DNA from: Asaia bogorensis
Lineage (GTDB): Bacteria > Pseudomonadota > Alphaproteobacteria > Acetobacterales > Acetobacteraceae
NCBI GenBank assembly: GCA_945888575.1
Contig: CAMDAM010000006.1
Location: forward strand, 1-39,159
Reading direction: 5' to 3'
DNA length: 39,159 nt
Positions 21,276 to 30,815 of the stretch are shown here, piece by piece. Position numbers and translations under genes: made by a program. Every line of letters begins with the position of its first letter. Position 1 is the first letter of the stretch. The notes beneath the pieces were generated by a model. The model worked only from the letters and a program-made list of their open reading frames with translations. It ran no database searches and was not told where the DNA came from.

Positions 21276-21469
21276 GGGCTGATCGGATCTCGGCTATGGG
21301 GCAGGCATGAAGAAGGGCCGGAGACGACAGCTTGGCGGCATATCGGCCTCGGCGGCAAGGGGCGCGTTCTATGTCCGCGCCCCGGCAGAGTCAAGGAAGG
21401 GTATCGCCCCCTGAGCGTGATCGCCGGAGGCCGATGGGCCGCAGGCGTGACTCACGCGATCGGACAACG

Positions 21470-22243
21470 CTAGCCGCGCCCGAAATTCGGGGCGCGCTTC
21501 TCGGCGAAGGCCGCCATCCCTTCCTTCTGGTCGGGCGTGCCGAACAGCGAAAGGAACAACCGCCGCTCGAAGCGCACGCCCTCGTTCAGCGTCACCTCGA
21601 AGGCGCGGTTCACCGCCTCCTTGGCCATGGCCACCGCCACCGGGGAGAGGCTGGCGAGCTTCTCGCCCAGCTTGAGCGCCTCTGCCATCAGCTCGGCAGC
21701 AGGGACCACGCGGCTGACCAGATTGGCGCGTTCGGCCTCAGCCGCGTCCATCATGCGGGCCGTCAGCACCATCTCCATCGCCTTGCTCTTGCCCACCGCC
21801 CGCGTCAGCCGCTGGGTGCCGCCGGCGCCGGGGATCACGCCCAGATTGATCTCCGGCTGGCCGAACTTGGCGGTGTCGGCGGCCAGGATGATGTCGCACA
21901 TCATCGCCAGCTCGCACCCGCCACCCAGCGCGAAGCCGGCGACGGCAGCCACCACAGGCTTTTTGATCTCCAGCACCGTCTCCCAGCGCTTGCCGATGAA
22001 ATCGTCCCCGTACACCGCCGGGTAGCTGCGGTCGCGCATCTCCTTGATATCGGCCCCGGCGGCAAAGGCCCGCTCGCTGCCGGTCAGCACGATGGCGCCG
22101 ATCGCGGGGTCCGCATCGAAGGCGCGCAGCTGGGTGCCCAGCTCCTCCATCAGCTGGTCGCACAGCGCGTTCAGCGCCTTCGGCCGGTTGAGCCGGATCA
22201 GCCCAACGGGCCCGTGGGTCTCAACTTCGATCATCTCCGGCAT
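21470..22243 (-). CDS. Enoyl-CoA hydratase
   Basis: [45 protein letters not shown]. Confidence 0.93.
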   Translation of the reverse strand: MPEMIEVETHGPVGLIRLNRPKALNALCDQLMEELGTQLRAFDADPAIGAIVLTGSERAFAAGADIKEMRDRSYPAVYGDDFIGKRWETVLEIKKPVVAAVAGFALGGGCELAMMCDIILAADTAKFGQPEINLGVIPGAGGTQRLTRAVGKSKAMEMVLTARMMDAAEAERANLVSRVVPAAELMAEALKLGEKLASLSPVAVAMAKEAVNRAFEVTLNEGVRFERRLFLSLFGTPDQKEGMAAFAEKRAPNFGRG

Positions 22244-22274
22244 GCCTGCCTCCCTCGTTCTGGGATGGTCCTAG

Positions 22275-23114
22275 CTAACGCTGGCGCCTTGGGCAATGGA
22301 AGGTGCTGCGGCCGGATTGCACAATGCGCTCCACCCCCAGGCATCCCGGCGGGCCCGGGCAGGCGGGGCATGGCTCGCCCTCGCGGCCATAGACCTTCCA
22401 GGCATGCTGGAAATACCCCAACTCCCCATCCGGCTGCACATAGTCCCGCAGGCTGGAGCCGCCGGCCGCCACCGCCTCGGCCAGCGTCGCCTTGATCTCC
22501 GCCACCAGCCGCTTCACCTGCGGCTTCGTGATGCTGCCCGCCAGCCGCGTGGGCGCCAGCCCGGCGCGGAACAGCGCCTCACACACATAGATGTTACCCA
22601 GCCCGGCCACGTTGCGCTGGTCCAGCAGCGCGGCCTTGATCGGCGTCCGCCTTCCCTCCAGCGCCCCCCCCAGCACCGCGGCGTTGAACGCCTCGTCCAG
22701 CGGCTCCGGCCCCAGCCCGGCCAGCAGCCGGTGCGCGTCCTCCGCCGGCGTCGCCACCAGGTCCACCGAGCCGAAGCGCCGCGGGTCCACAAACCCCACC
22801 AGCACGCCGTCCTCGGTCTCGATCGTCACATGCTCATGCGCCGGCACCGCATTGCGCCCCACGCGCTCGATCAACATCCGGCCAGACATGCCGAGATGGA
22901 TCAGAACACTCTGCCCCCGATCCAGCCGCATCAGGATGTATTTCGCCCGCCGCCGGAAGCCGGTCACCACCGCCCCGGTCATCACCTCCGCCAGCCCGGC
23001 GGGGAACGGGAAGCGCATATCCGCCCTGTGCACCAGGGCACGGCTGATCCGCTTGCCCTCCAACTGGGCGCGCAGCCCGCGCATCACGGTCTCAACCTCG
23101 GGGAGTTCCGGCAT
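22275..23114 (-). CDS. mutM: Formamidopyrimidine-DNA glycosylase
   Basis: [49 protein letters not shown]. Confidence 0.96.
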   Translation of the reverse strand: MPELPEVETVMRGLRAQLEGKRISRALVHRADMRFPFPAGLAEVMTGAVVTGFRRRAKYILMRLDRGQSVLIHLGMSGRMLIERVGRNAVPAHEHVTIETEDGVLVGFVDPRRFGSVDLVATPAEDAHRLLAGLGPEPLDEAFNAAVLGGALEGRRTPIKAALLDQRNVAGLGNIYVCEALFRAGLAPTRLAGSITKPQVKRLVAEIKATLAEAVAAGGSSLRDYVQPDGELGYFQHAWKVYGREGEPCPACPGPPGCLGVERIVQSGRSTFHCPRRQR

Positions 23115-23141
23115 AAGGCGGGACGCTATACACTGCCCCCC

Positions 23142-23903
23142 ATGAGCGGCAATCCCGAACAGCCCCCTGGCCAGACCACCCATTTCGGCTTCCGCGACAT
23201 CCCCGTCGCCGAGAAGAAGCCCATGGTGCGCGCGGTGTTCGACAGCGTGGCCCGCAAATACGACGTCATGAACGACCTGATGTCGCTCGGCGTCCATCGC
23301 GCCTGGAAATCCATCCTCACCACGCGGCTCGACCCGCGCCCCCACCGCACTCTGCTGGATCTCGCCGGCGGCACCGGAGACATCACGCTGCGCTGGCTGG
23401 AGGCAGGCGGCGGCCCCGCCATCTTGTCGGACATCAACGAGAGCATGCTCACCGTCGGCCGAGACCGCCTGCTCGGGCGCGGCCATGCCGCCGGCCTGTC
23501 CTTCCTGGTCGCCGATGCCGAGGCCCTGCCGCTGCCGGATCGCACGGTGGATACCGTCAGCATGGCCTTCGGCCTGCGCAACTGCACCGACAAGGACGCC
23601 GTGCTGGCCGAAGCCCGCCGCGTGCTGAAGCCCGGCGGCCGCTTCCTCTGCCTGGAATTCTCCAAGGTCCAGGTCGCCGCCCTCGCGCCGGTCTACGACG
23701 CCTGGTCCTTCCAGGTCCTCCCCCGCCTCGGCCAGGCCATCGCCAACGACGCCGACAGCTACCAATACCTCGCCGAGAGCATCCGCATGCACCCGGACCA
23801 GGACACGCTGGCGGCCATGATGCGCACGGCCGGGTTCGAGCAGGTGCGCGTCCAGAACCTCGCCGGCGGCATCGCCGCCATCCACAGCGGCTGGCGCCTG
23901 TGA
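23142..23903 (+). CDS. ubiE: Demethylmenaquinone/ubiquinone methyltransferase UbiE
   Basis: [53 protein letters not shown]. Confidence 0.95.
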   Translation: MSGNPEQPPGQTTHFGFRDIPVAEKKPMVRAVFDSVARKYDVMNDLMSLGVHRAWKSILTTRLDPRPHRTLLDLAGGTGDITLRWLEAGGGPAILSDINESMLTVGRDRLLGRGHAAGLSFLVADAEALPLPDRTVDTVSMAFGLRNCTDKDAVLAEARRVLKPGGRFLCLEFSKVQVAALAPVYDAWSFQVLPRLGQAIANDADSYQYLAESIRMHPDQDTLAAMMRTAGFEQVRVQNLAGGIAAIHSGWRL

Positions 23904-25096
23904 TCGGCAAGCGCGTCCTCCTGGTCGTCGCCGGCGGCATCGCCGCCTACAAGGCGATCGAGCTCGTCCGCCTCATCCGCAAGGCCGGCGGCGAGGTCAC
24001 CTGCGTGCTCACCAAGGCCGGCGCCGAGTTCGTCACCCCCCTCACCCTCCAGGCGATCTCCGAGAACAAGGTCTTCCAGGACATCTTCTCGCTGTCCGAC
24101 GAGAACGAGATGGGCCACATCCAGCTCTCCCGCGCCGCCGACCTCGTCGTGGTCGCCCCCGCCACCGCCGACCTGCTGGCCAAGATGGCGCACGGCATGG
24201 CCAACGACCTCGCCTCCACCGTGCTGCTCGCCACCGACAAGCGCGTGCTGGTCGCCCCCGCGATGAACGTGCGCATGTGGGACCACCCGGCCACCCAGGC
24301 CAACATGGCCACCCTGCGCGCCCGCGGCGTGGCCGTGATCGGGCCGGATGAAGGCACCATGGCCTGCGGCGAATTCGGCCCCGGCCGCCTCGCCGAACCG
24401 CCCGCCATCCTCGCCGCCATCCAGGCGCTGCTCTCCCGCCCGCAACCGCTCGCCGGCCGCCACGTGCTGGTCACCAGCGGCCCCACCCACGAACCCATCG
24501 ACCCCGTCCGCTACATCGCCAACCGTTCCTCCGGCCGCCAGGGCCACGCCATCGCCGAAGCCCTCGCCGCCCTCGGCGCCCGCGTCACCCTGGTCAGCGG
24601 CCCCGTCTCCGTGCCCGATCCGCCGGGCGTGACCATCCGCCGCATCGAAACTGCCCGCCAGATGCTGGAAGCCTGCCAGGCCGCGCTGCCCGCCGACGCC
24701 GCCGTGTTCTGCGCCGCCGTGGCCGACTGGCGCGTGGATGCCGAAACCGACCGCAAGCTCAAGAAAACCCCCGGCGGCGCCCCACCCGCCCTGGCGCTCA
24801 CGCCCAACCCCGACATCCTCGCCACCATCGCCGCCGCCGGGCCGCACCGCCCGCGCCTCGTGGTCGGCTTCGCCGCCGAAACCCATGACATGCTCGCCCA
24901 CGCGCAAGACAAGCGCGCCCGCAAGAACGCCGACTGGATCGTCGCCAACGACGTCTCGCCCGCCACCGGCATCATGGGCGGCACCGAAAACGAAATTCAC
25001 CTGGTCAGCGCGGCCGGCATCGAACCCTGGCCCCGCCTCGGCAAGAACGAAGTCGCCGCCCGCCTCGCCGACCGCATCGCAAAGGCCCTGGCATGA
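23900..25096 (+). CDS. coaBC: Bifunctional phosphopantothenoylcysteine decarboxylase/phosphopantothenate-cysteine ligase
   Basis: [69 protein letters not shown]. Confidence 0.96.
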   Translation: MIGKRVLLVVAGGIAAYKAIELVRLIRKAGGEVTCVLTKAGAEFVTPLTLQAISENKVFQDIFSLSDENEMGHIQLSRAADLVVVAPATADLLAKMAHGMANDLASTVLLATDKRVLVAPAMNVRMWDHPATQANMATLRARGVAVIGPDEGTMACGEFGPGRLAEPPAILAAIQALLSRPQPLAGRHVLVTSGPTHEPIDPVRYIANRSSGRQGHAIAEALAALGARVTLVSGPVSVPDPPGVTIRRIETARQMLEACQAALPADAAVFCAAVADWRVDAETDRKLKKTPGGAPPALALTPNPDILATIAAAGPHRPRLVVGFAAETHDMLAHAQDKRARKNADWIVANDVSPATGIMGGTENEIHLVSAAGIEPWPRLGKNEVAARLADRIAKALA

Positions 25097-25542
25097 ACAT
25101 CCAAGTCCAGGTCAAGCGCCTGCCCCACAGCGAAGGCCTCGCCCTGCCGTCCTACGCCACGGCCGGGGCCGCCGGCATGGATCTCCTCGCCGCCGTCCAA
25201 GCCCCCATGGTGCTCGCCCCTGGCGCCCGAACCCTGGTCCCCACGGGCCTCGCCATCGCCCTGCCGCCCGGCTTCGAACTGCAAATCCGCCCCCGCTCCG
25301 GCCTCGCCCTCAAGAACGGCATCATCCTGCCCAACAGTCCCGGCACGATCGACGAGGACTATCGCGGTGAGCTCCAGGTCATCGTCATGAACGCCGGCAC
25401 CGAACCCTTCACCATCGAACGCGGCATGCGCATCGCCCAAGCCGTGCTGGCCCCGGTGGTCCGCGCCGCCTGGACCGAAGTGGCCGAACTGGATGAGACC
25501 CAGCGCGGTGCCGGTGGGTTCGGAAGCACAGGGACAAGGTAA
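25093..25542 (+). CDS. dut: Deoxyuridine 5'-triphosphate nucleotidohydrolase
   Basis: [47 protein letters not shown]. Confidence 0.96.
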   Translation: MNIQVQVKRLPHSEGLALPSYATAGAAGMDLLAAVQAPMVLAPGARTLVPTGLAIALPPGFELQIRPRSGLALKNGIILPNSPGTIDEDYRGELQVIVMNAGTEPFTIERGMRIAQAVLAPVVRAAWTEVAELDETQRGAGGFGSTGTR

Positions 25543-25548
25543 GAAAGC

Positions 25549-25571
25549 GGTTCTTTTTTGAAAAAAGAACC
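25549..25571. terminator. AT-rich hairpin, probable terminator of ubiE-coaBC-dut
   Basis: GGTTCTTTTTT-G-AAAAAAGAACC perfect 11 bp arms; same family as 2404-2425. Confidence 0.8.
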
Positions 25572-25606
25572 AAAAAATTTTTATAAACTGCAGCCGTGCC
25601 TCTCTT

Positions 25607-25633
25607 CGTCATTGCGAGCGCAACGAAGCAATC
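25607..25633. repeat. REP-like palindrome CGTCATTGCGAGCGCAACGAAGCAATC
   Basis: Matches the recurrent CGTCATTGCGAGnnnnACGAAGCAATCC interspersed element known from many bacterial genomes; ATTGC...GCAAT arms. Confidence 0.7.
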
Positions 25634-25811
25634 TATCTTCCATATCAACCCTCCAAATTACCAATATAGTCTCAGGCAGATAAGTTTTTTATAAAATACC
25701 TCTTCTTGAATCGTCACTTGATTGTCTCTGTCTCTGCGTCACCATGTGAAAATTCTTGCCGGCCGAACGACCGGATCGTCACACCGGCCATGGGCATGAG
25801 CGACGTCGGAA

Positions 25812-25820
25812 AACTAACAA
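25812..25820 (+). promoter_or_regulatory. Conserved leader element AACTAACAA upstream of small-protein copy B
   Basis: Same element and near-identical spacing to the ATG as copy A. Confidence 0.45.
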
Positions 25821-25882
25821 AAAACCGCTGCGACTAACTTTTTCCTTGCGCATCGGCGTTGCATCCGTCATAGTTAGCAGTG

Positions 25883-26248
25883 ATGCCAAACCAACCCACC
25901 GCACCGAGCCAAGCCGACGCACCGCGCCCCTGGGCGCGGGCGATTCTGCACGCCCGGATTCCGGCCTCCCTCAAGCTCCTGCTGCTGGCCCTGCTCTCCG
26001 CCCTCTCGATGGCGGAAGCCCCGCGCCGCATGCTGCGCCTCCCGCGCACGGACTGGTTCATCTCCGCGCATACTAACGCCGACGATGACCAGGAATCCCC
26101 CCTCGACTGGTCTGAACTGCGCCGCCGCCGCCGCGCACGCGCCGAACTCGGCTGGCTTTTGCGCGGCACGCGCAACAAGGGCATGTCCGAGCCCTGCGCG
26201 CTGGCACCCGAAATGCGCCCGATGCGCATCGCGCGCGGCCCCCCTTAA
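25883..26248 (+). CDS. Unrecognised small protein family, copy B
   Basis: MPNQPTAPSQADAPRPWARAILHARIPASLKLLLLALLSALS ... RRRRRARAELGWLLRGTRNKGMSEPCALAPEMRP; paralogous to 13051 ORF. Confidence 0.65.
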   Translation: MPNQPTAPSQADAPRPWARAILHARIPASLKLLLLALLSALSMAEAPRRMLRLPRTDWFISAHTNADDDQESPLDWSELRRRRRARAELGWLLRGTRNKGMSEPCALAPEMRPMRIARGPP

Positions 26249-26270
26249 CCGCCGCACGCCCGAACTCAAC

Positions 26271-26315
26271 CCGAATCCGTCCCGAAAACCCCGCGCCCCG
26301 CGGCGAAGACTCATG
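26271..26315 (+). repeat. Conserved 3' tail of small-protein unit, copy B
   Basis: CCGAATCCGTCCCGAAAACCCCGCGCCCCGCGGCGAAGACTCATG, with CCGCG-CCC-CGCGG hairpin. Confidence 0.7.
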
Positions 26316-26340
26316 CCCAATTTGGTTCTTGAAACGAGGC

Positions 26341-26400
26341 ACAAGGTAGCAAAGTCTTTTTGCTTCTTTTTCTTCAGAAAAAGAAGGTGCTTTCTTTCTT
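26341..26400. repeat. AT-rich hairpin repeat (inverted copy of the 2323-2350 segment)
   Basis: CTTCTTTTTC-TTCA-GAAAAAGAAG (26363-26386); 28 nt at 26351-26378 are the exact reverse complement of 2323-2350. Confidence 0.85.
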
Positions 26401-27609
26401 CCTTCCCAACGGCAAAGCCAACGTCACCCCCCAGCAAACCCCCAGCATAACGGCCGCCCCGATCAGGCACGCCACCATCCCCCCGATCCCATAGAGCAAC
26501 CCCGACAGCAGGATCCCCAGGAACCGCCCGGCGGCATTGGCCGCGTAGTAGAACCCCACGTCTTCCGCCGCCTTCTCGCTGCCGGCATAGGCCAGGATCA
26601 GGTAGGAATGGACGGAGGAGTTCACCGCGAACAGCACGCCGAACACGCACAGCCCCACCGGCACGAAGAACTCCGGCCGCGGCACGCCGCCCAGCATCAT
26701 CGCTGCCAACCCCGCCGGCACCAGCGCCAGCGCCAGCGACCAGGCCCGTGCCGCCGGCACCTCGGCGGAAAGCCCATCGGCGCTGCGCCGCACCAGCGCC
26801 GGCGCGCTCGCCTGGATCAGCCCGTAGAAGATCGTCCACACCGCCAGGAACCCGCCCACCAGCGTGAAGCTCCATCCGGCCGCGGTCAGGAACACCGGCA
26901 GCCCGACCACGAACCACACGTCCCGCGCCCCGAACAGGAACACCCGCGCCGCGGCGAGCAGGTTCACGCCGGCGTTCTTGGCGAACAGCTCCTTTGCCGA
27001 CTTGGATGCCTTGGCCTTTCCCATCATCGGCGGCAAGGACAGCACCACGCCCGTCAGCACCAGCCCGAGCGCGCCGGCCATCGCCCACAGCGCGCCGCGG
27101 AAGCCGAGTGCTTCGAGAAGAAGCCCGCCCAGGAAGAACCCGGCCCCCTTCATCGCGTTCTTGCTGCCGGTGAACAGCGCCACCCAGCGGAACAACTGCC
27201 CGGAGGCTTCCCCGGCCGTCACCTTAATGGCGGATTTGCTCGCCGTCTTGGTCAGGTCCTTGGCGATGCCGCACACGCCCTGTGCCGCCACCACCCAGGC
27301 CACCGAAAGCGCCATGCCCCAATCGGGCGAGACAGCCGACAGCAACAAGAACCCCGCGATCTGCGTCGCCAGCCCCACGGCCAGCATGCGCGCGATGCCG
27401 AAGCGCGTGGCCAGCCACCCGCCGATCAGGTTCGCCCCGATCCCCGCTGCCTCGTAGAGCAGGAATAGGAAGGCGAGCGTGAAGGGCGAGAAGCCCAGCT
27501 TGAAGAAATGCAGCAGCACCAGCATGCGCAGCGCGCCGTCGGTGAGCGTGAAGCCCCAATAGGCCGCCGTCACGATGGCGTAGTTGCGCACGCCAGACGC
27601 GCTGCTCAC
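26374..27609 (-). CDS. arsJ: Organoarsenical efflux MFS transporter ArsJ
   Basis: MFS protein [45 protein letters not shown]; directly coupled to a GAPDH and an ArsR-ArsC gene as in arsJ loci. Confidence 0.9.
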   Translation of the reverse strand: MSSASGVRNYAIVTAAYWGFTLTDGALRMLVLLHFFKLGFSPFTLAFLFLLYEAAGIGANLIGGWLATRFGIARMLAVGLATQIAGFLLLSAVSPDWGMALSVAWVVAAQGVCGIAKDLTKTASKSAIKVTAGEASGQLFRWVALFTGSKNAMKGAGFFLGGLLLEALGFRGALWAMAGALGLVLTGVVLSLPPMMGKAKASKSAKELFAKNAGVNLLAAARVFLFGARDVWFVVGLPVFLTAAGWSFTLVGGFLAVWTIFYGLIQASAPALVRRSADGLSAEVPAARAWSLALALVPAGLAAMMLGGVPRPEFFVPVGLCVFGVLFAVNSSVHSYLILAYAGSEKAAEDVGFYYAANAAGRFLGILLSGLLYGIGGMVACLIGAAVMLGVCWGVTLALPLGRKKESTFFF

Positions 27610-28652
27610 AGCCCGGCCTCGCCGATCAGGCAGGCGAGATCGACCATACGGCAAGCATAGCCCATCTCGTTGTCGTACCAGGCATAGACCTTCAGCAGCG
27701 TGTCGTCGGTTACCAACGTGCTTGGCTCGTCCACGATGGCGCTGCGCGTGTCCCGCGCGTAGTCCGCACTCACCAGCGGCCGTGTCTCAAAGCCCAGGAT
27801 GCCCGCCAAAGGTCCGGCGGCGGCTGCGCGGAACAGCGCGTTCACCTCCTCCGCCGTGGTGGAGCGCTGCAGTTCGAACACGCAATCGGTCAGGCTCGCG
27901 TTCAGCACCGGGGCGCGCACCGCATGGCCGTTCAGCTTGCCCTTCAGCTCCGGGTAGATCAGCGCGATCGCCGTGGCGCTGCCGGTGGTGGTCGGCTGCA
28001 GGCTCAGCAGCGCGCTGCGTGCCCGGCGCAGATCCTTGTGCGGCGCGTCCTGCACCACGTTGGTGTTGGTGGGATCATGGATCGTGGTGATCTGCCCGTG
28101 CCGGATACCGATCGCCTCGTGCACCACCTTCACCACCGGCGCGAGGCAGTTCGTGGTGCAGGACGCGGCCGTCACGATCGGATGCCGTGTCCGGTCGTAC
28201 AGATGATGGTTCACCCCCACCACCACGTTCAGCACGCTGTCATGCTTCACCGGCGCGGCCACGATCACGCGCTTGGCGCCACGGTCGAGATGGCCCTGCA
28301 GCACCTCGGGCGTCAGGAACTTGCCGGTGCATTCCAGCACCACATCCACGCCCAGCTCCCCCCAGGGAATATCGCCGGGCCGCGCATGCTCGCTGAACCC
28401 CAGCCGCCGCGTACCGATCCGCACGGCCCCATCGCCGGCCTCGATCTCCGCCCGCCACCGCCCTTGCACGCTGTCGAATTCCAGCAGATGCGCGGTGGCC
28501 GCCACGCCGCCCTTGATCTCGTTGAGGTGCACCACCTCCAGCCGGTTGCCAGCGCGCGGATCATCCTCCCCGCGCCAGGCAGCGCCCATCGCCGCCCGCA
28601 GCGCCAGCCGCCCGATCCGCCCCATTCCGTTGATGCCAACGCGCATGGTCAC
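27606..28652 (-). CDS. ArsJ-associated glyceraldehyde-3-phosphate dehydrogenase
   Basis: [64 protein letters not shown]-type C-terminus [14 protein letters not shown]. Confidence 0.93.
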   Translation of the reverse strand: MTMRVGINGMGRIGRLALRAAMGAAWRGEDDPRAGNRLEVVHLNEIKGGVAATAHLLEFDSVQGRWRAEIEAGDGAVRIGTRRLGFSEHARPGDIPWGELGVDVVLECTGKFLTPEVLQGHLDRGAKRVIVAAPVKHDSVLNVVVGVNHHLYDRTRHPIVTAASCTTNCLAPVVKVVHEAIGIRHGQITTIHDPTNTNVVQDAPHKDLRRARSALLSLQPTTTGSATAIALIYPELKGKLNGHAVRAPVLNASLTDCVFELQRSTTAEEVNALFRAAAAGPLAGILGFETRPLVSADYARDTRSAIVDEPSTLVTDDTLLKVYAWYDNEMGYACRMVDLACLIGEAGL

Positions 28653-29506
28653 TTCATCCTCACATTGGGATCGGCCAGCTCGTCGATCCGCGCCTGCAGA
28701 GACATCCGGTCCAGCGTTGCCAGCGGCAGCGCCGTGAACGCCTCCAGCCGCCGCCGCAGCCCGGCATACAGCTCGTTCAGCAGCGTGGCGCGCTCAGCGG
28801 CGCTGCCGTTGAACTTCGCCGGGTCCGGCAGCGGCCAGGCGGCGGTCACGGTGGTATTGCCGAAATCCGGGCACACCTGCCCGGCCACGATGTCGCAAAG
28901 CGTGATCACGAAATCCATCCGCGGCGCGCCCTCGCCCTGGAATTCGTCCCAGGACTTGGAGCGCAAGGCCGACACGTCGTGGCCCAGCGCCTTCAACTGC
29001 GCCAGCACCTCCGGCATCGGCCCCTCGGGGGAGGGCATGGAGCCCGCCGAATGCGCCACGAAGCGCCCCGGCGCCAGCCGCGCCAGGATCGCTTCGGCCA
29101 TGATCGAGCGGGCCGAGTTGCGCGTGCACAGGAACAACACATGAAACGGCGCGGGTGCGGACATGGCGGCATCTCCCGAAAGGGTGTCGAGGGTGGCAGC
29201 AAGGTCGCCGTGCCCGCCGGGAAAACCCTCCCGCGCGATCTCGGCCAGGTACAGCAGCACCGCCTGCAGCCGCAGCAGCTGGGCGGCGTAGATCAGGCTG
29301 CGCCCCTGCCGCGTGGGCCGGATCAGCCCGGCCTGCTCCAGCACGCGCAGGTGGAATGACAGCGAAGAAGGCGGCACCCCCATCCCTGCCGCGATCCCGC
29401 CCGCCGCCATCCCGTTGGGTCCGGCCCGCAGCAGCAGCCGCAGCAGCTCCAGCCGGGTTGGCTGCCCCAGGGCGGCGTAGGCCAGCGCCGCATCATCCAA
29501 TTCCAT
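28649..29506 (-). CDS. Fusion of ArsR-family HTH domain and low-MW-phosphatase-type arsenate reductase (ArsC)
   Basis: [21 protein letters not shown]...[29 protein letters not shown] then [19 protein letters not shown]...[19 protein letters not shown]. Confidence 0.93.
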   Translation of the reverse strand: MELDDAALAYAALGQPTRLELLRLLLRAGPNGMAAGGIAAGMGVPPSSLSFHLRVLEQAGLIRPTRQGRSLIYAAQLLRLQAVLLYLAEIAREGFPGGHGDLAATLDTLSGDAAMSAPAPFHVLFLCTRNSARSIMAEAILARLAPGRFVAHSAGSMPSPEGPMPEVLAQLKALGHDVSALRSKSWDEFQGEGAPRMDFVITLCDIVAGQVCPDFGNTTVTAAWPLPDPAKFNGSAAERATLLNELYAGLRRRLEAFTALPLATLDRMSLQARIDELADPNVRMK

Positions 29507-29508
29507 GT

Positions 29509-29524
29509 TTCGACGATAATCGAA
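29509..29524. promoter_or_regulatory. Candidate ArsR operator TTCGACGATAATCGAA
   Basis: Perfect TTCGA-N6-TCGAA palindrome immediately upstream of the ArsR-ArsC start, between divergent genes. Confidence 0.6.
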
Positions 29525-29615
29525 TCATGGCGCCTGCCAAGCGACAGTTCCATGACAGGCCCTTGCCGCCGCGGCCGGCGCGGCTAGGCTGCCCGCGCAA
29601 CAACATGGCTTCGGC

Positions 29616-30812
29616 ATGACCCAGAGAGGCTTCGCCCTGGCCGTGGTGGCGGCCCAGGTGCTGGCGCAGATCGGCGCCTTCGCCCTGGCCGCGCTGCTGC
29701 CTGGCTTCATTGAGCGCTGGGATCTCTCCTCCGCCCAGGCCGGCTGGATGCTCGGCATCTTCTTCGCCGGCTACGTTGCCGCCGTGCCGGTGCTGGTGGC
29801 GCTGACCGACCGCATTCCCGCCCGCCGCGTGTACCTGTTCGGCACCGCCTGCACCGCGCTGTCGCATCTCGGCTTCGTGCTGGTGGCCGACGGGTTCTGG
29901 AGCGGCCTCGCATTGCGTGCCTTGGCCGGCATCGGCTGGGCCGGCTGCTACATGCCGGGGCTGAAGGTGCTGGCGGATCGCCTCAGCGGCGATGCCCAGG
30001 CCCGCGCCGTGGGCTGGCATGCCGCCGGTGTCGGCGTTTCCGGGGCCGCCTCCTTCCTGGTGGCCGGCGGGCTGGAGGCAGTGGCCGGCCCCCAGGCCGC
30101 CTTCCTGTTCTGCGCCGCGGCCGGGGCCGGCGCCTTCGCCATCGGCTGGATGGTGATGCCCCGCACCGTTCCGCCACGCGAGGGCCCGGCCCCCACTGGC
30201 CTGCTGGATTTCCGCCCGGTGCTGCGCAACCGCGCCGCCATGGCCTGGATCACCGGCTACACCTTCCACACCTGGGAAATGGCGGCGGTGCGCGCCTGGG
30301 GTGTGACGTTCCTCACCGTGGCGGTGGCGGTGCACGGCGCCCCTGCCTGGCTGCCGGCGCCCAGCGTGCTGATCGCCCTCGCCGGCCTGCTCGGCATCGC
30401 CGTCTCGCTCACCGGCAACGAGATGTCGGTGCGGCTCGGCCGCATGCGCATGGTGAGCCTGGCCACCGCCGCCGGCGCGTTGCTGTCACTCGGCGTCGGC
30501 GCCTCGATCGCGTTCTCCGCCCCGCTCGCCGCCCTGGCCGTGCTGGCCTGGTACGCCGCGATCTTCCTGGACAGCTCCGCTCTCACCGCCGGCACAGTGC
30601 AGGCCGCCGAGCCCGGGCGCCGCGGCGCCACGATGGGGCTGCATTCCATGTGCGGCTATGCCGGCGGCTTCATGGGCCCGCTGGCGGCCGGCTGGACGCT
30701 GGACCTGTTCGGCCGCGAGACGGTGTGGGGCTGGGCGCTGGCCTTCGGCCATGTCGCCCCGTTCCTGCTCTTCGGGCTGTGGCTGCTGCGCCGCCTCGGC
30801 CGGGCGGCCTGA
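29616..30812 (+). CDS. MFS transporter
   Basis: Multiple TM segments; LTDRIPARRVYLFGTACTAL; divergent from the ArsR-ArsC fusion. Confidence 0.85.
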   Translation: MTQRGFALAVVAAQVLAQIGAFALAALLPGFIERWDLSSAQAGWMLGIFFAGYVAAVPVLVALTDRIPARRVYLFGTACTALSHLGFVLVADGFWSGLALRALAGIGWAGCYMPGLKVLADRLSGDAQARAVGWHAAGVGVSGAASFLVAGGLEAVAGPQAAFLFCAAAGAGAFAIGWMVMPRTVPPREGPAPTGLLDFRPVLRNRAAMAWITGYTFHTWEMAAVRAWGVTFLTVAVAVHGAPAWLPAPSVLIALAGLLGIAVSLTGNEMSVRLGRMRMVSLATAAGALLSLGVGASIAFSAPLAALAVLAWYAAIFLDSSALTAGTVQAAEPGRRGATMGLHSMCGYAGGFMGPLAAGWTLDLFGRETVWGWALAFGHVAPFLLFGLWLLRRLGRAA

Positions 30813-30815
30813 CCT

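Noticed and set aside
25874-27088. 404 aa minus-strand ORF spanning small-protein copy B and part of arsJ
   Set aside because: Out-of-frame shadow; the arsJ reading frame and the plus-strand small ORF explain the region better.
28649-29506. ArsR-ArsC fusion as a novel domain combination
   Set aside because: Such fusions are already known in arsenic loci; only the missing thiols are reported as unusual.
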